This document shows, piece by piece, positions 23,922 to 32,090 of a stretch of 34,459 bases of DNA (position 1 is its first letter; every line of letters starts with the position of its first letter). The translations under genes and the position numbers were made by a program. This DNA comes from Flavobacterium sp. SCGC AAA160-P02. GTDB taxonomy: Bacteria > Bacteroidota > Bacteroidia > Flavobacteriales > Flavobacteriaceae. The notes under the pieces are model-generated. The model saw only the letters and a program-made list of their open reading frames with translations. It did not search any database and was not told where the DNA came from. The stretch is taken from contig CATISV010000073.1 of the NCBI GenBank assembly GCA_949541125.1, positions 1-34,459 of the forward strand, read 5' to 3'.

Positions 23922-26252
23922 ATGAAAAAAACACTTCTTCTTCTCTTCTTTTCTTTGAGTTACTTATCTTCTGCTCAAGAAGATTTTAGTGATTCTTGGG
24001 AAGACTTTTTTTCATATAATAATGTAAAAGATTTTGTAAAAGTAGAAAATAGTATATATGCTTTATCAGATAATGCAATATTTACCTATGATTTTATAAC
24101 ACAAGAAATACAAAAATTATCTTCTGTTCAAGGTTTGTCTGGAGAAACTACTACTGCAATTCACTATAGCATTGATACAAACAGACTAATTATTGGTTAT
24201 GAAAATGGTTTATTAGAAGTTGTCGATTCTGACGGAAGTATCACTTCTTCTTCGGATATTGTAAGTTTTAATCAATCTGGAGAAAAAAGCATAAATCATA
24301 TTTTTGAATACCAAGAGAAACTTTATGTGTCTACATCTTTTGCAATCGTTGAGTACGATATCAATCAGTTAGAGTTTGGCGATACTTTTTTTATTGGAAA
24401 TAACTCAAGTGATGTAAAGGTAAATGAAATAACGGTTTTTAATAATCGGATTTATGCTGCTACAAATAATGGGATTTTTCATGCTGCTATAGATAACCCT
24501 AATTTAATTGACTTTAATAATTGGTCACATATATCATCTGGGAATAATCATTTTAAGAACATTACGGTTTTCAATAATAAACTATATACTATTTTTAATT
24601 CAACTTTATTTGAATTAAGAGAAACTAATGAATTATTTTTCATCACAGATTTTTTTGAGATCGTTAATGGAATGAAAGCATCTTCGACAAACCTCTCAAT
24701 TGCTTTTAATGATTCTTTAATGATCTACGATATAACCCTCAACCAAGTTATTCAAAATTCTGCAAACATTAATTTTGACTATACGCTGAATACGGTATTT
24801 GCTGAAAATAATGAATTATTTTTGGCAACCAATCAATTTGGTGTTTTAACCTCAACGTTTGCTAATACTGCAGATTTTATTGAAATTCACCCAGAGGGCC
24901 CAATTTCTAATGATGTCTTTTCACTAAGCGCACGGAGTAATGAATTGTGGGTTGTATATGGCGGGTTTGGGCCAACCTATGGCCCTACCCAACGTAAATT
25001 GGGATTTACTCACTATGATGGAGAAACCTGGTTTACAGCTACGAACAATCCTTTAAATCCTTTTCCAGATTTCGTAGATGTAGCCATCCATCCAACAAAT
25101 AAAAATAAAGTATATATCAGTGGTTTTGGAGATACTAACTTAATTAACACCTTCGATACAGGTGGCTTATTTGAGGTCGAAAATAATGAAATTACCAATT
25201 TTTATAATTATTTAAATAGTCCATTAGAAGATATTGTAGAAGATGATGCGAATAGGGTTACTATAAGAATTTCGGGGTCAGTATTTGATAATCAAGGAAA
25301 TTTATGGTTGATGAATATTGGGGGGTCAAAGGAGTTAAAAAAATTTTCAAATGGTTCTTGGGCTGGATATGATATCAGCGAAGGAAAACCTGAAAATTCT
25401 TTTGGGCTTTCTGAAATAGCCATTGATAGAAGTAATACTATTTGGATTGGAACTAGAGCTGATGGAATTGTTGCCTTTAATGAAAATGGAGCTAGGGTAA
25501 GAGGACTCTCAACAACAATAACCCAAGGAAGTTTACCTAATGCAAGAGTAGAGAGTATTGCCGTAGATAGAGATAATAGAATTTGGATTGGAACTATCAC
25601 TGGTTTAGTTGTTTTTAATAATGCTTCCTCTGTTTTTGAAGATGATGTGGTAGACGCCCAGCCAATTATTTTTGAAGAAGATGGAATTGCCAAAAAACTA
25701 TTAGGAGACCAATTTGTAACCTCTATAGTCGTTGATGGCGCCAACAATAAGTGGTTTGGAACTGACAATGGTGGTGTCGTCTACACAAATCCAAATGGAC
25801 GAACAACTATAGCCTCTTTTAGTTCTGAAAATTCTCCTTTACCTTCTAATAGAATTGTAAAAATTGCCGTAGATGAAGAAATAGGAAAAGTCTATTTTGC
25901 AACTGATAAAGGGGTGGTTGCTTACAATAGTAATGTGGCCCCCTTTGGAGATAGCTTAGGAGAAGTTTATGCCTACCCAAATCCTGTTCGAAAATTTCAT
26001 AATACAGTCACTATAGATGGGAGAAATGAAACAAATTTACCAAAAGGAACCAACGTAAAAATTTTAGATGTAGCTGGAAATTTAGTTTTTGAAACCAACG
26101 TGATAGAAGGTCAGCAATTACAGGGAGGTAAAGTTGTTTGGGACAAAACTAATTTAGCAGGAAACAAAGTTGCTTCAGGAGTCTATATTGTTATACTAGC
26201 AAATGAAGATGCTTCAGAAACATCAACAACAAAAATTGCAATCATCAATTAA
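23922..26252 (+). CDS. porZ: PorZ-like type IX secretion surface protein (beta-propeller plus sorting-type domain)
   Basis: A 776-aa exported protein. The signal peptide MKKTLLLLFFSLSYLSSAQ is followed by two propeller-like regions. The second contains clear two-component-regulator propeller repeats: NTIWIGTRADGIVAFN, NRIWIGTITGLVVFN, NNKWFGTDNGGVVYT and KVYFATDKGVVAYN. The last ~90 residues form a T9SS type A sorting-like domain (VYAYPNPVRKFHNTVTI ... GKVVWDKTNLAGNKVASGVY). In Porphyromonas gingivalis, PorZ has the same two-propeller plus CTD-like design, is not cleaved, and works in the cell-surface attachment complex with PorU, PorV and PorQ. The ATG of recO overlaps its stop. The porZ assignment rests on architecture and the recO neighbour; a generic propeller cargo protein is the alternative. 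Confidence 0.82.
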   Translation: MKKTLLLLFFSLSYLSSAQEDFSDSWEDFFSYNNVKDFVKVENSIYALSDNAIFTYDFITQEIQKLSSVQGLSGETTTAIHYSIDTNRLIIGYENGLLEVVDSDGSITSSSDIVSFNQSGEKSINHIFEYQEKLYVSTSFAIVEYDINQLEFGDTFFIGNNSSDVKVNEITVFNNRIYAATNNGIFHAAIDNPNLIDFNNWSHISSGNNHFKNITVFNNKLYTIFNSTLFELRETNELFFITDFFEIVNGMKASSTNLSIAFNDSLMIYDITLNQVIQNSANINFDYTLNTVFAENNELFLATNQFGVLTSTFANTADFIEIHPEGPISNDVFSLSARSNELWVVYGGFGPTYGPTQRKLGFTHYDGETWFTATNNPLNPFPDFVDVAIHPTNKNKVYISGFGDTNLINTFDTGGLFEVENNEITNFYNYLNSPLEDIVEDDANRVTIRISGSVFDNQGNLWLMNIGGSKELKKFSNGSWAGYDISEGKPENSFGLSEIAIDRSNTIWIGTRADGIVAFNENGARVRGLSTTITQGSLPNARVESIAVDRDNRIWIGTITGLVVFNNASSVFEDDVVDAQPIIFEEDGIAKKLLGDQFVTSIVVDGANNKWFGTDNGGVVYTNPNGRTTIASFSSENSPLPSNRIVKIAVDEEIGKVYFATDKGVVAYNSNVAPFGDSLGEVYAYPNPVRKFHNTVTIDGRNETNLPKGTNVKILDVAGNLVFETNVIEGQQLQGGKVVWDKTNLAGNKVASGVYIVILANEDASETSTTKIAIIN

Positions 26253-26974
26253 TGTCAGTTGTATCGTCAAAGGCCATAGTCATCAGCACAATTAAATATC
26301 GTGACTCAAGTTTAATTGTGAAATTATATACGAAAGAGGTTGGACTAGTTTCTTATATATTAAAAGGAATCTTAAAATCAAAAAAAGGACGGCTAAAAAC
26401 CGCTTATTTTTTGCCTTTAACACAACTTACTATTATTGCAAATCATCAAGAAAAAAGAAGTTTACAAAACTTGAAAGAGGCTCAAGTTATTAATGTCTAT
26501 AAATCAATTCATACCTCCATTGTTAAACAGTCCGTTGTGTTATTTCTTTCAGAAATATTGGGAAGTGCAATTCAAGAACAAGAAAATAACAATCTTTTAT
26601 ACGATTATATAGAACGTTCTCTTATTTGGCTTGATACGCATCAACATATTTCAAATTTTCATTTGCTTTTTTTATTAAATCTTACCAAATTTTTAGGGTT
26701 TTACCCTGACCTTTCTAAACCCAATAAAAATGGATTTCATTTAAAAGAAGGAGTTTTTACTGATGAATTAGGAAATAATAATATTGTTGTGGGACACGAA
26801 TTAATTCAGCTAAAAAAGCTTTTAGGCATACATTTTGATAAGGTAGACAGCATAACCTTTTCTAAAACTGAAAGACAAAAATTATTACACCTATTAATTC
26901 GATATTTTGAATTACATTTGGCCGGGTTTAAAAAACCAAAATCTCTAACAGTTTTAGAAACAGTATATATGTAG
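26252..26974 (+). CDS. recO: DNA repair protein RecO
   Basis: A 240-aa protein of the RecFOR recombination-mediator pathway, helping load RecA on SSB-coated single-stranded DNA. The N-terminal OB-fold reads SSKAIVISTIKYRDSSLIVKLYTKEVGLVSYILKGI, standard for RecO, followed by LKTAYFLPLTQLTI. The C-terminal part is helical. The zinc-binding cysteines found in some RecO proteins are absent, as is common in this phylum. The ATG overlaps the porZ stop by 1 bp (TAATG), and the TonB receptor ATG starts immediately after its TAG, so the three are co-expressed. Confidence 0.95.
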   Translation: MSVVSSKAIVISTIKYRDSSLIVKLYTKEVGLVSYILKGILKSKKGRLKTAYFLPLTQLTIIANHQEKRSLQNLKEAQVINVYKSIHTSIVKQSVVLFLSEILGSAIQEQENNNLLYDYIERSLIWLDTHQHISNFHLLFLLNLTKFLGFYPDLSKPNKNGFHLKEGVFTDELGNNNIVVGHELIQLKKLLGIHFDKVDSITFSKTERQKLLHLLIRYFELHLAGFKKPKSLTVLETVYM

Positions 26975-29440
26975 ATGAAGACGATTGTATATTTTGTACT
27001 TTTTTTAATTACAGTTTCTTCTTTTGCTCAAAAAGTAAAAGTAGTTGATAAAGAAACAGGAAAACCCATATTAAATGTTACGGTTTTCACTGAACAAGAA
27101 TCATTCAGTTCTTCAACCGATAAAAATGGATTTGTTGATCTTTCTCTTGTGAAAGACCAAAGTATTATAATTTTCTCTCATATTTCTTATGCTTTAAAAA
27201 TGAAAAAGAAAAGCAGTTTACAAAATGAAAATTATACTGTTTATTTGACAAGACAATCCGAGCAATTAGATGAAGTCATTTTATCTGTTTTTAAAGGGAA
27301 AGCAAAAACTAATAGAATTGCAGAAAGAGTGGCTGTAATATCAGAAAAAGAAATTGAGCAATTATCTCCCCAAACATCTGCAGATATACTCGCTACTATC
27401 CCAGGAATTAAAGTTCAAAAATCTCAAATGGGAGGTGGAAGTCCAGTGATAAGAGGAATGGAATCAAATAGGGTTTTACTTGTTGTAGATGGTGTTAGAA
27501 TGAACAATGCAATCTATAGAAAAGGTCATCTACAAAATACCATTACAGTGTCTCCTAATCAGCTAGACAGAACAGAAATTGTTTTCGGACCCTCATCGGT
27601 AATCTATGGATCAGATGCTCTAGGAGGCGTTATCCATTTTTTTACAAAGACACCCAAATTATCCACAAAAACAAAAATCAATACAAGTTTTTTTAATCGG
27701 TTTTCATCAATAAATAACGAAATCACCAGTAATGCATCGGTAGAAATAAGCACAAAAAAATGGGGGTCATTTACAAGTGTTTCCTATAGTGATTTTGGAG
27801 ATTTAAAAATGGGAAAAAATAGATCTCACGGTTTCAATAATTGGGGAAAAGTTTTTGACTATTCTGAAAATACTAATTCTTTTTTCTCAGAAACAGCAAC
27901 TGCAAATTCCGACCCCAACTTACAGCGAAATACAGGGTATAATCAAACGGATTTGCTGCAAAAATTTTTCATCCCTTTATCAAAAAAAACAGATTTAAAA
28001 CTCAATTTCCAGTACTCTACCTCTTCACAGATTCCAAGGTTTGACAGATTAGATGAAAAAGATGAAGGAACTTTAAAATTTGCTGAGTGGTATTACGGTC
28101 CTCAACAACGTTTGTTAATTTCTCCTCAATTTGTTATTAATCCCAGGAAAACGTGGATTGATAAAGGTACAATAACGTTAGCATATCAAAATATTAAAGA
28201 ATCAAGAATACAAAGGAGGTTCCTAAGTTTAGACCGATCATATAGAAATGAAAATGTTGCTATATTTAGTCTTAATGGTGACTTTTCGATTCCTATACAA
28301 CAAAAACAAAACAGACTTCTAACCTATGGCTTTGAATTTTCACATAACGATGTAAGTTCAAATGCATTTGGGAGAACTTTAGATGTTTCTGGTAATGAAA
28401 TTATTGGATTTTCTGATAATTTTCCAGTTCAATCTCGGTATCCTGACGGTGGGAGTAGGTATGATAGTTACGCGGCTTATATGGGCTACAGACAAGATTT
28501 AAATTCCAAATCTACATTAAATACCGGGATTCGTTTTACACAAACAAATTTAGAGGCAACCTGGATAGATTTGTCTTTTATTGACTTACCTGAAACAAAT
28601 ATAAAACTGAATAATTCTGCCTTTACAGCAACCATTGGATATGTATACAAACCCACCAAAAATTGGCAATTAAATACTGTTTTATCCTCAGGCTTTCGAT
28701 CTCCTAATATAGATGACATAGGTCGAGTAAGAGAAAAATCAGGAAATATAACTGTCCCGAATATTCATCTAAAACCAGAGTTTGCCTACAGCACAGAAAT
28801 TGGTATACAAAAATATTTTAATAAGAAAAAATTCAGAATTGGTTTCAACACTTATTATACATTATTAGAACATTATATTATTAGAGATGATTTTTTTATG
28901 AATGGACATCAATTAACGTATGATGATGAAATGACGAACATCGTTGCAAACCAAAATAGGGGCAATGCTTATATTCTCGGTTATACAGCAAGTTATCAGG
29001 GTAAATTATCGGAAAAAATAAGCTCTTCCGGATTTATAACCTATACAAAAGGTAAAACCTATGATACTAAAGAACCTTTGTCATCTATTCCTCCGCTGTT
29101 TGGTCAGTTTGATCTAAATTATATTGATAAAAAATTACAAGTTGGTGCTTCTCTTCGATTTAATAGCAAAAAAGATATTACAACTTTTAATTTAACAGAA
29201 GGAATTGATAATCATGATTTAACTCCTGTTGTTAATGAAAACGCGATTGATGATCTCGATATTTATTTTGGATCGCCCAGTTGGATTACTTTTGGTTTTA
29301 ATAGCAGTTATATATTTAATAAAAATTGGAAATTACAAGTAATCGTTAGTAATTTGCTCGACGAGCATTATAGAGAGTTTGCTTCTGGGATATCTGCTCC
29401 TGGAAGAAACTTTTCTTTCTCTTTAATTACTACTTTTTAG
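26975..29440 (+). CDS. TonB-dependent outer-membrane receptor (haem/haemoglobin receptor-like)
   Basis: An 821-aa outer-membrane active transporter. A signal peptide (KTIVYFVLFLITVSSFAQ) leads to a carboxypeptidase-regulatory-like domain (~20-95; VVDKETGKPILNVTVFT), then the plug (~105-230) with SADILATIPGIKVQKSQMGGGSPVIRGM-type sequence, LLVVDGVRMNNAIYRKGHLQ and SSVIYGSDALGGVIHF, then a ~590-residue beta-barrel. It ends in an aromatic residue (SFSLITTF), as barrels do. The RKGHLQN segment recalls the haemoglobin/HmuR-type group, but the ligand is not proven. It begins directly after the recO stop with no gap; its 3' end overlaps the convergent SdpI-family gene by 11 bp. Confidence 0.93.
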   Translation: MKTIVYFVLFLITVSSFAQKVKVVDKETGKPILNVTVFTEQESFSSSTDKNGFVDLSLVKDQSIIIFSHISYALKMKKKSSLQNENYTVYLTRQSEQLDEVILSVFKGKAKTNRIAERVAVISEKEIEQLSPQTSADILATIPGIKVQKSQMGGGSPVIRGMESNRVLLVVDGVRMNNAIYRKGHLQNTITVSPNQLDRTEIVFGPSSVIYGSDALGGVIHFFTKTPKLSTKTKINTSFFNRFSSINNEITSNASVEISTKKWGSFTSVSYSDFGDLKMGKNRSHGFNNWGKVFDYSENTNSFFSETATANSDPNLQRNTGYNQTDLLQKFFIPLSKKTDLKLNFQYSTSSQIPRFDRLDEKDEGTLKFAEWYYGPQQRLLISPQFVINPRKTWIDKGTITLAYQNIKESRIQRRFLSLDRSYRNENVAIFSLNGDFSIPIQQKQNRLLTYGFEFSHNDVSSNAFGRTLDVSGNEIIGFSDNFPVQSRYPDGGSRYDSYAAYMGYRQDLNSKSTLNTGIRFTQTNLEATWIDLSFIDLPETNIKLNNSAFTATIGYVYKPTKNWQLNTVLSSGFRSPNIDDIGRVREKSGNITVPNIHLKPEFAYSTEIGIQKYFNKKKFRIGFNTYYTLLEHYIIRDDFFMNGHQLTYDDEMTNIVANQNRGNAYILGYTASYQGKLSEKISSSGFITYTKGKTYDTKEPLSSIPPLFGQFDLNYIDKKLQVGASLRFNSKKDITTFNLTEGIDNHDLTPVVNENAIDDLDIYFGSPSWITFGFNSSYIFNKNWKLQVIVSNLLDEHYREFASGISAPGRNFSFSLITTF

Positions 29441-29786
29441 TTTTTCTGTTTCCTTCTTGATCAAAATTTTCATTGAGTCCCTTTTCTGTTATCATCACAG
29501 CAATAAATAATGTAACGATCATCAATCCCATTGGAACCCAAGAACTCATCATAGTGGGATTTAAAAATGTTAAAACTAAAGACGTTATCAAAATAATTCC
29601 CGAATATTTTAATAATGTTATGCTAAATAAATGATTTGCAAAATCCCAACAATTTTTATTTTGCATGGTTCTATGAGTTTTATAACCATATATTTTATTT
29701 ATATTCTTCGGTGGAACATAATAAAAAGCTAAACTTATTAAAAAAATTAATCCATTGATACTTAATACATATATTAAGGCGTCCAT
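29430..29786 (-). CDS. SdpI-family small membrane protein
   Basis: A 118-aa inner-membrane protein with about three transmembrane helices (IYVLSINGLIFLISLAFYY; ITLLKYSGIILITSLVLTF; SWVPMGLMIVTLFIAVMI). Between the first two is the short signature IYGYKTHRTMQNKNCWDFANHLF, which fits the SdpI/YhfL family pattern (GYRTxRSMKN...W..AN). In Bacillus, SdpI confers immunity to the SdpC toxin, but most members elsewhere have no known role and there is no toxin gene here. It is 1 bp downstream of the thioesterase gene and overlaps the TonB receptor's end by 11 bp. Confidence 0.8.
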   Translation of the reverse strand: MDALIYVLSINGLIFLISLAFYYVPPKNINKIYGYKTHRTMQNKNCWDFANHLFSITLLKYSGIILITSLVLTFLNPTMMSSWVPMGLMIVTLFIAVMITEKGLNENFDQEGNRKTKK

Positions 29787-29787
29787 C

Positions 29788-30657
29788 TTATTTATTTTTT
29801 TTTGGTCTTAACAACCCCTCTTGAGCAATGGTTGCTATCAATTTTCCTTCTCTTGTAAAAATATTTCCTGTAACCAAACCTCTAGCTCCTGAAGTGCTAG
29901 GTGATACAACAGAAAACAACATCCAATCGTCAAAGTCAAAATCTCTAAAAAACCACATAGAGTGGTCTAAACTTGCCATTTGAGTATTCCCTAAACTTGC
30001 TTTACTTGCATTGGGTTTTAATGCCGCATTTAAAATATTGTAATCTGAAACATAGGTTAATAGTTGTTGTTTCAAAGGTAATTCTAAATTATTAACATCT
30101 CCCTTTAATTTAAACCAAACATCCTCTACAGCTGGCAGATCTTTTTGTTCTAAAGGGTTTACAATTGATACAGGTTTAAAATCTATTGGTCTCTCAATAC
30201 TCAAAAAAACTTTCAATTTATTGGGAAGGTAATCTCGATATTGTATTAACATATCACTCCAACTTAAGAGCTCCTCTGGTTGTTTAATTTCAGTCTTTAT
30301 CGTTGTTTGATGCTCATATCCACTTTCTTTTTTGTGAAACGAAGCCGCCAAAATAAATATTGTTTTTCCTTTTTGTAAGGCAGTAACCCTCCTCGTTGAA
30401 AAACTACCACCATTTCTCATTTCTGTAACTCTGTAGGTTATTGGTAGAGATAAATCACCAGGCAAAAGAAAATAGGAATGCAATGAATGAACAAAGCGAT
30501 CTTTTGGAGTTGTTCTATAAGCTGCATACAATGCTTGTGCTAATACTTGTCCTCCAAAAACATTTGGACTTCCCATGTTTTTACTAATCCCAGAATATGT
30601 ATGAGTATCTATTTTTTCTAATGTTATAATTTTTAATAAATCATCTATTGTTTTCAT
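29788..30657 (-). CDS. tesB: Acyl-CoA thioesterase II
   Basis: A 289-aa double-hotdog thioesterase that hydrolyses medium- to long-chain acyl-CoAs in the cytosol. Hotdog 1 includes MGSPNVFGGQVLAQALYAAYRT and HSLHSYFLLPGD. Hotdog 2 holds the catalytic set: Asp in SLDHSMWFFRDFDFDDW, Ser/Thr in VVSPSTSGARGLVTGNIF, and Gln in TIAQEGLLR, corresponding to the Asp-Thr-Gln of E. coli TesB. Length matches. It is 6 bp downstream of the acyltransferase gene and 1 bp from the SdpI-family gene, so these three probably form a short operon. Confidence 0.95.
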   Translation of the reverse strand: MKTIDDLLKIITLEKIDTHTYSGISKNMGSPNVFGGQVLAQALYAAYRTTPKDRFVHSLHSYFLLPGDLSLPITYRVTEMRNGGSFSTRRVTALQKGKTIFILAASFHKKESGYEHQTTIKTEIKQPEELLSWSDMLIQYRDYLPNKLKVFLSIERPIDFKPVSIVNPLEQKDLPAVEDVWFKLKGDVNNLELPLKQQLLTYVSDYNILNAALKPNASKASLGNTQMASLDHSMWFFRDFDFDDWMLFSVVSPSTSGARGLVTGNIFTREGKLIATIAQEGLLRPKKNK

Positions 30658-30663
30658 AAACTC

Positions 30664-31830
30664 TTACTCCTCTTTTTTAAATGGAAATTTTTGATGATAC
30701 TCCTTAGGATGGATATTTGACAAAAATAATTTTAAAATTTTATTTGTCATCGTTTTTTTATGTCGAACATATATTGTTAAGTGTTCTGGAGTTGCTCCGA
30801 CTGAACTTTTAATTTCGCTAGCAGTTCTTCCAAAATTCAAACTTGTTAATTTTTCCATAATAGCAATATTTATATAATCATATAACATCCTTTGGTAAAT
30901 TGCCTTTTGTTTATTTAATTCATAATGTATCCCTACAAAATGTGCATCCAGTTTTTTTTTATGAATTAGACCGGACATAAACCCTACCATTTTATTTTCT
31001 ATCCAATACGACTTAAGAATATAAGAATCTCCAAACGTTTCTTTTAAATCCTTATACGTTGCTATCTTAAATTGTCCCAAATTAAAATCGGCTTTTGAGA
31101 CAACATTTTTGTACAATTCAGTCATTTGGCAAACATGTTGATCAAAGTTTTGGGTAGTGATCTCTTTCACAATAAGGTCACTACTTAATTGTAAGGCCTT
31201 CCTCGATTTTACTCTAAATTTTGTTTTTAATGAACTTAAGTAATCCTCAAAATTACGCCACCTATAATCAATTTTTAATTTCATATTTGGCTCAACATTA
31301 AAAGAATAATACCCTAAGTTGAGGAGTTCATTACTAACGGATAAAGATTGAACCACAAAATCTCTTATAATAAATATATCAATAGAATCTGGTTGGTCAC
31401 TATTCTTAGTATAGTGAGAAATGGCCTTGGATATTTTTTTTAAAATAATGGATTTGTTTTGACCATTTTTAATATATATTCCATGTTCACCACTCACAAA
31501 AATATTACCACAATTTAAAATTTTTAAAGGCTTTTCTTCAGGTAAAATTTTTAATTTCCTAGCAATAGAAGTACTATTTTTTAAAAAATTTGTGAATTCG
31601 TTTTCTATCGTATTCAAATAGAAATTAATAATTTGAATACTTGCAAAAGCAATGGCCTTGTTTTGATTATTTTTTATAATGATATAAAAATATAGTATAT
31701 GAGGATTATTTTTTTCAATGGCTGATAGATACTCTGAAGTAAAATATACGTAAGAAGAACAAGCTAATTCATCCCATATATTATTTGGTATGTCACTAAC
31801 CTTAGTAAAAAAAAATGTGTTGTCTAACAA
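30664..31830 (-). CDS. BioF2/FemAB-like acyltransferase (GNAT fold)
   Basis: A 388-aa cytosolic protein. The N-terminal ~190 residues form a first GNAT-like half (DELACSSYVYFTSEYLSAIEK; YFYIIIKNNQNKAIAFASIQI). The C-terminal half has FRVKSRKALQLSSDL, a variable core, then ESYWIENKMVGFMSG-type strands and FVGIHYELNKQKAIYQRMLYDYINIAI, the layout of BioF2-like/peptidoglycan FemAB-type acyltransferases. The substrate is unknown. No ATG lies near the beginning; the best start is TTG at 31830. The frame stays open 17 codons further back to a TGA but without an ATG. It follows the small-RNA terminator, so it needs its own promoter in 31831-31909, where no TAnnTTTG box is visible. Confidence 0.78.
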   Translation of the reverse strand: MLDNTFFFTKVSDIPNNIWDELACSSYVYFTSEYLSAIEKNNPHILYFYIIIKNNQNKAIAFASIQIINFYLNTIENEFTNFLKNSTSIARKLKILPEEKPLKILNCGNIFVSGEHGIYIKNGQNKSIILKKISKAISHYTKNSDQPDSIDIFIIRDFVVQSLSVSNELLNLGYYSFNVEPNMKLKIDYRWRNFEDYLSSLKTKFRVKSRKALQLSSDLIVKEITTQNFDQHVCQMTELYKNVVSKADFNLGQFKIATYKDLKETFGDSYILKSYWIENKMVGFMSGLIHKKKLDAHFVGIHYELNKQKAIYQRMLYDYINIAIMEKLTSLNFGRTASEIKSSVGATPEHLTIYVRHKKTMTNKILKLFLSNIHPKEYHQKFPFKKEE

Positions 31831-31909
31831 ATGACTAATTAAAAGATATTTTTTATCCTTATCATAAAGATAAAAAAATCAGTTCATAAATAATTTCATA
31901 ATATGAAAT

Positions 31910-31938
31910 AAAAAAACCTCGAGTTTTACAACTCGAGG
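31910..31938 (-). terminator. Rho-independent terminator (end of the candidate small RNA)
   Basis: A perfect 9-bp GC-containing stem, CCTCGAGTT / AACTCGAGG, with a 4-nt loop (arms 31917-31925 and 31930-31938). On the minus strand it is followed directly by seven T residues (31916-31910). It terminates leftward transcription, both of the small RNA and of any read-through from the hemolysin III gene. It is the only textbook terminator found in the window. Confidence 0.92.
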
Positions 31939-31997
31939 AAATTTAATAAATCTACCCCCTAAAATAAGATTTATTTACACCTAAAATTACTTAGGTG
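31910..31997 (-). ncRNA. Candidate small RNA with three stem-loops
   Basis: The minus strand carries, within about 88 nt, three perfect stem-loops in a row. Stem 1 is 7 bp with a 6-nt loop (31978-31997). Stem 2 is 9 bp with a 13-nt loop containing GGGGG (31945-31975). Stem 3 is the terminator (31917-31938) with its T-run. A consensus promoter ends 4 bp upstream of stem 1, so the predicted transcription start falls at the 5' base of the first stem. There is no open reading frame of note inside. It lies in the 260-bp gap between hemolysin III and the BioF2-like gene. It may belong to a known family (Rfam flavo-1 is worth testing) or be new. Processing from the hemolysin III 3' UTR is the alternative origin. 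Confidence 0.72.
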
Positions 31998-32000
31998 AGA

Positions 32001-32034
32001 CAAATATACAATATTATTATAAATTAACTACAAC
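32001..32034 (-). promoter_or_regulatory. Promoter of the candidate small RNA
   Basis: TATATTTG (32001-32008) is an exact TAnnTTTG -7 box, and GTTG (32031-32034) supplies the -33 TTG at 22-bp spacing, within the known 17-23 range. Predicted start is about 31994-31997. It sits downstream of the hemolysin III stop codon and points away from any nearby protein start. Confidence 0.65.
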
Positions 32035-32090
32035 GTTTTCGTAAAAAATTATTTTTATTTTTTTTGAATTTTTTATTTAAGATTAAACCA

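Noticed and set aside
25292-25768. 158-aa minus-strand ORF opposite porZ
   Set aside because: Antisense shadow of the propeller repeats; low-complexity Ser/Thr/Ile/Leu composition and no family motif.
29430-29786. SdpI-family gene considered as an immunity protein of a toxin system
   Set aside because: No toxin, signal-peptide peptide gene or regulator is adjacent; its neighbours are a thioesterase and the end of a TonB receptor.
31917-31997. Row of inverted repeats considered as a CRISPR fragment, attachment site or insertion-sequence end
   Set aside because: The three stems have different sequences, there are no regularly spaced direct repeats, and no transposase or integrase is nearby; the promoter and terminator fit a small RNA better.
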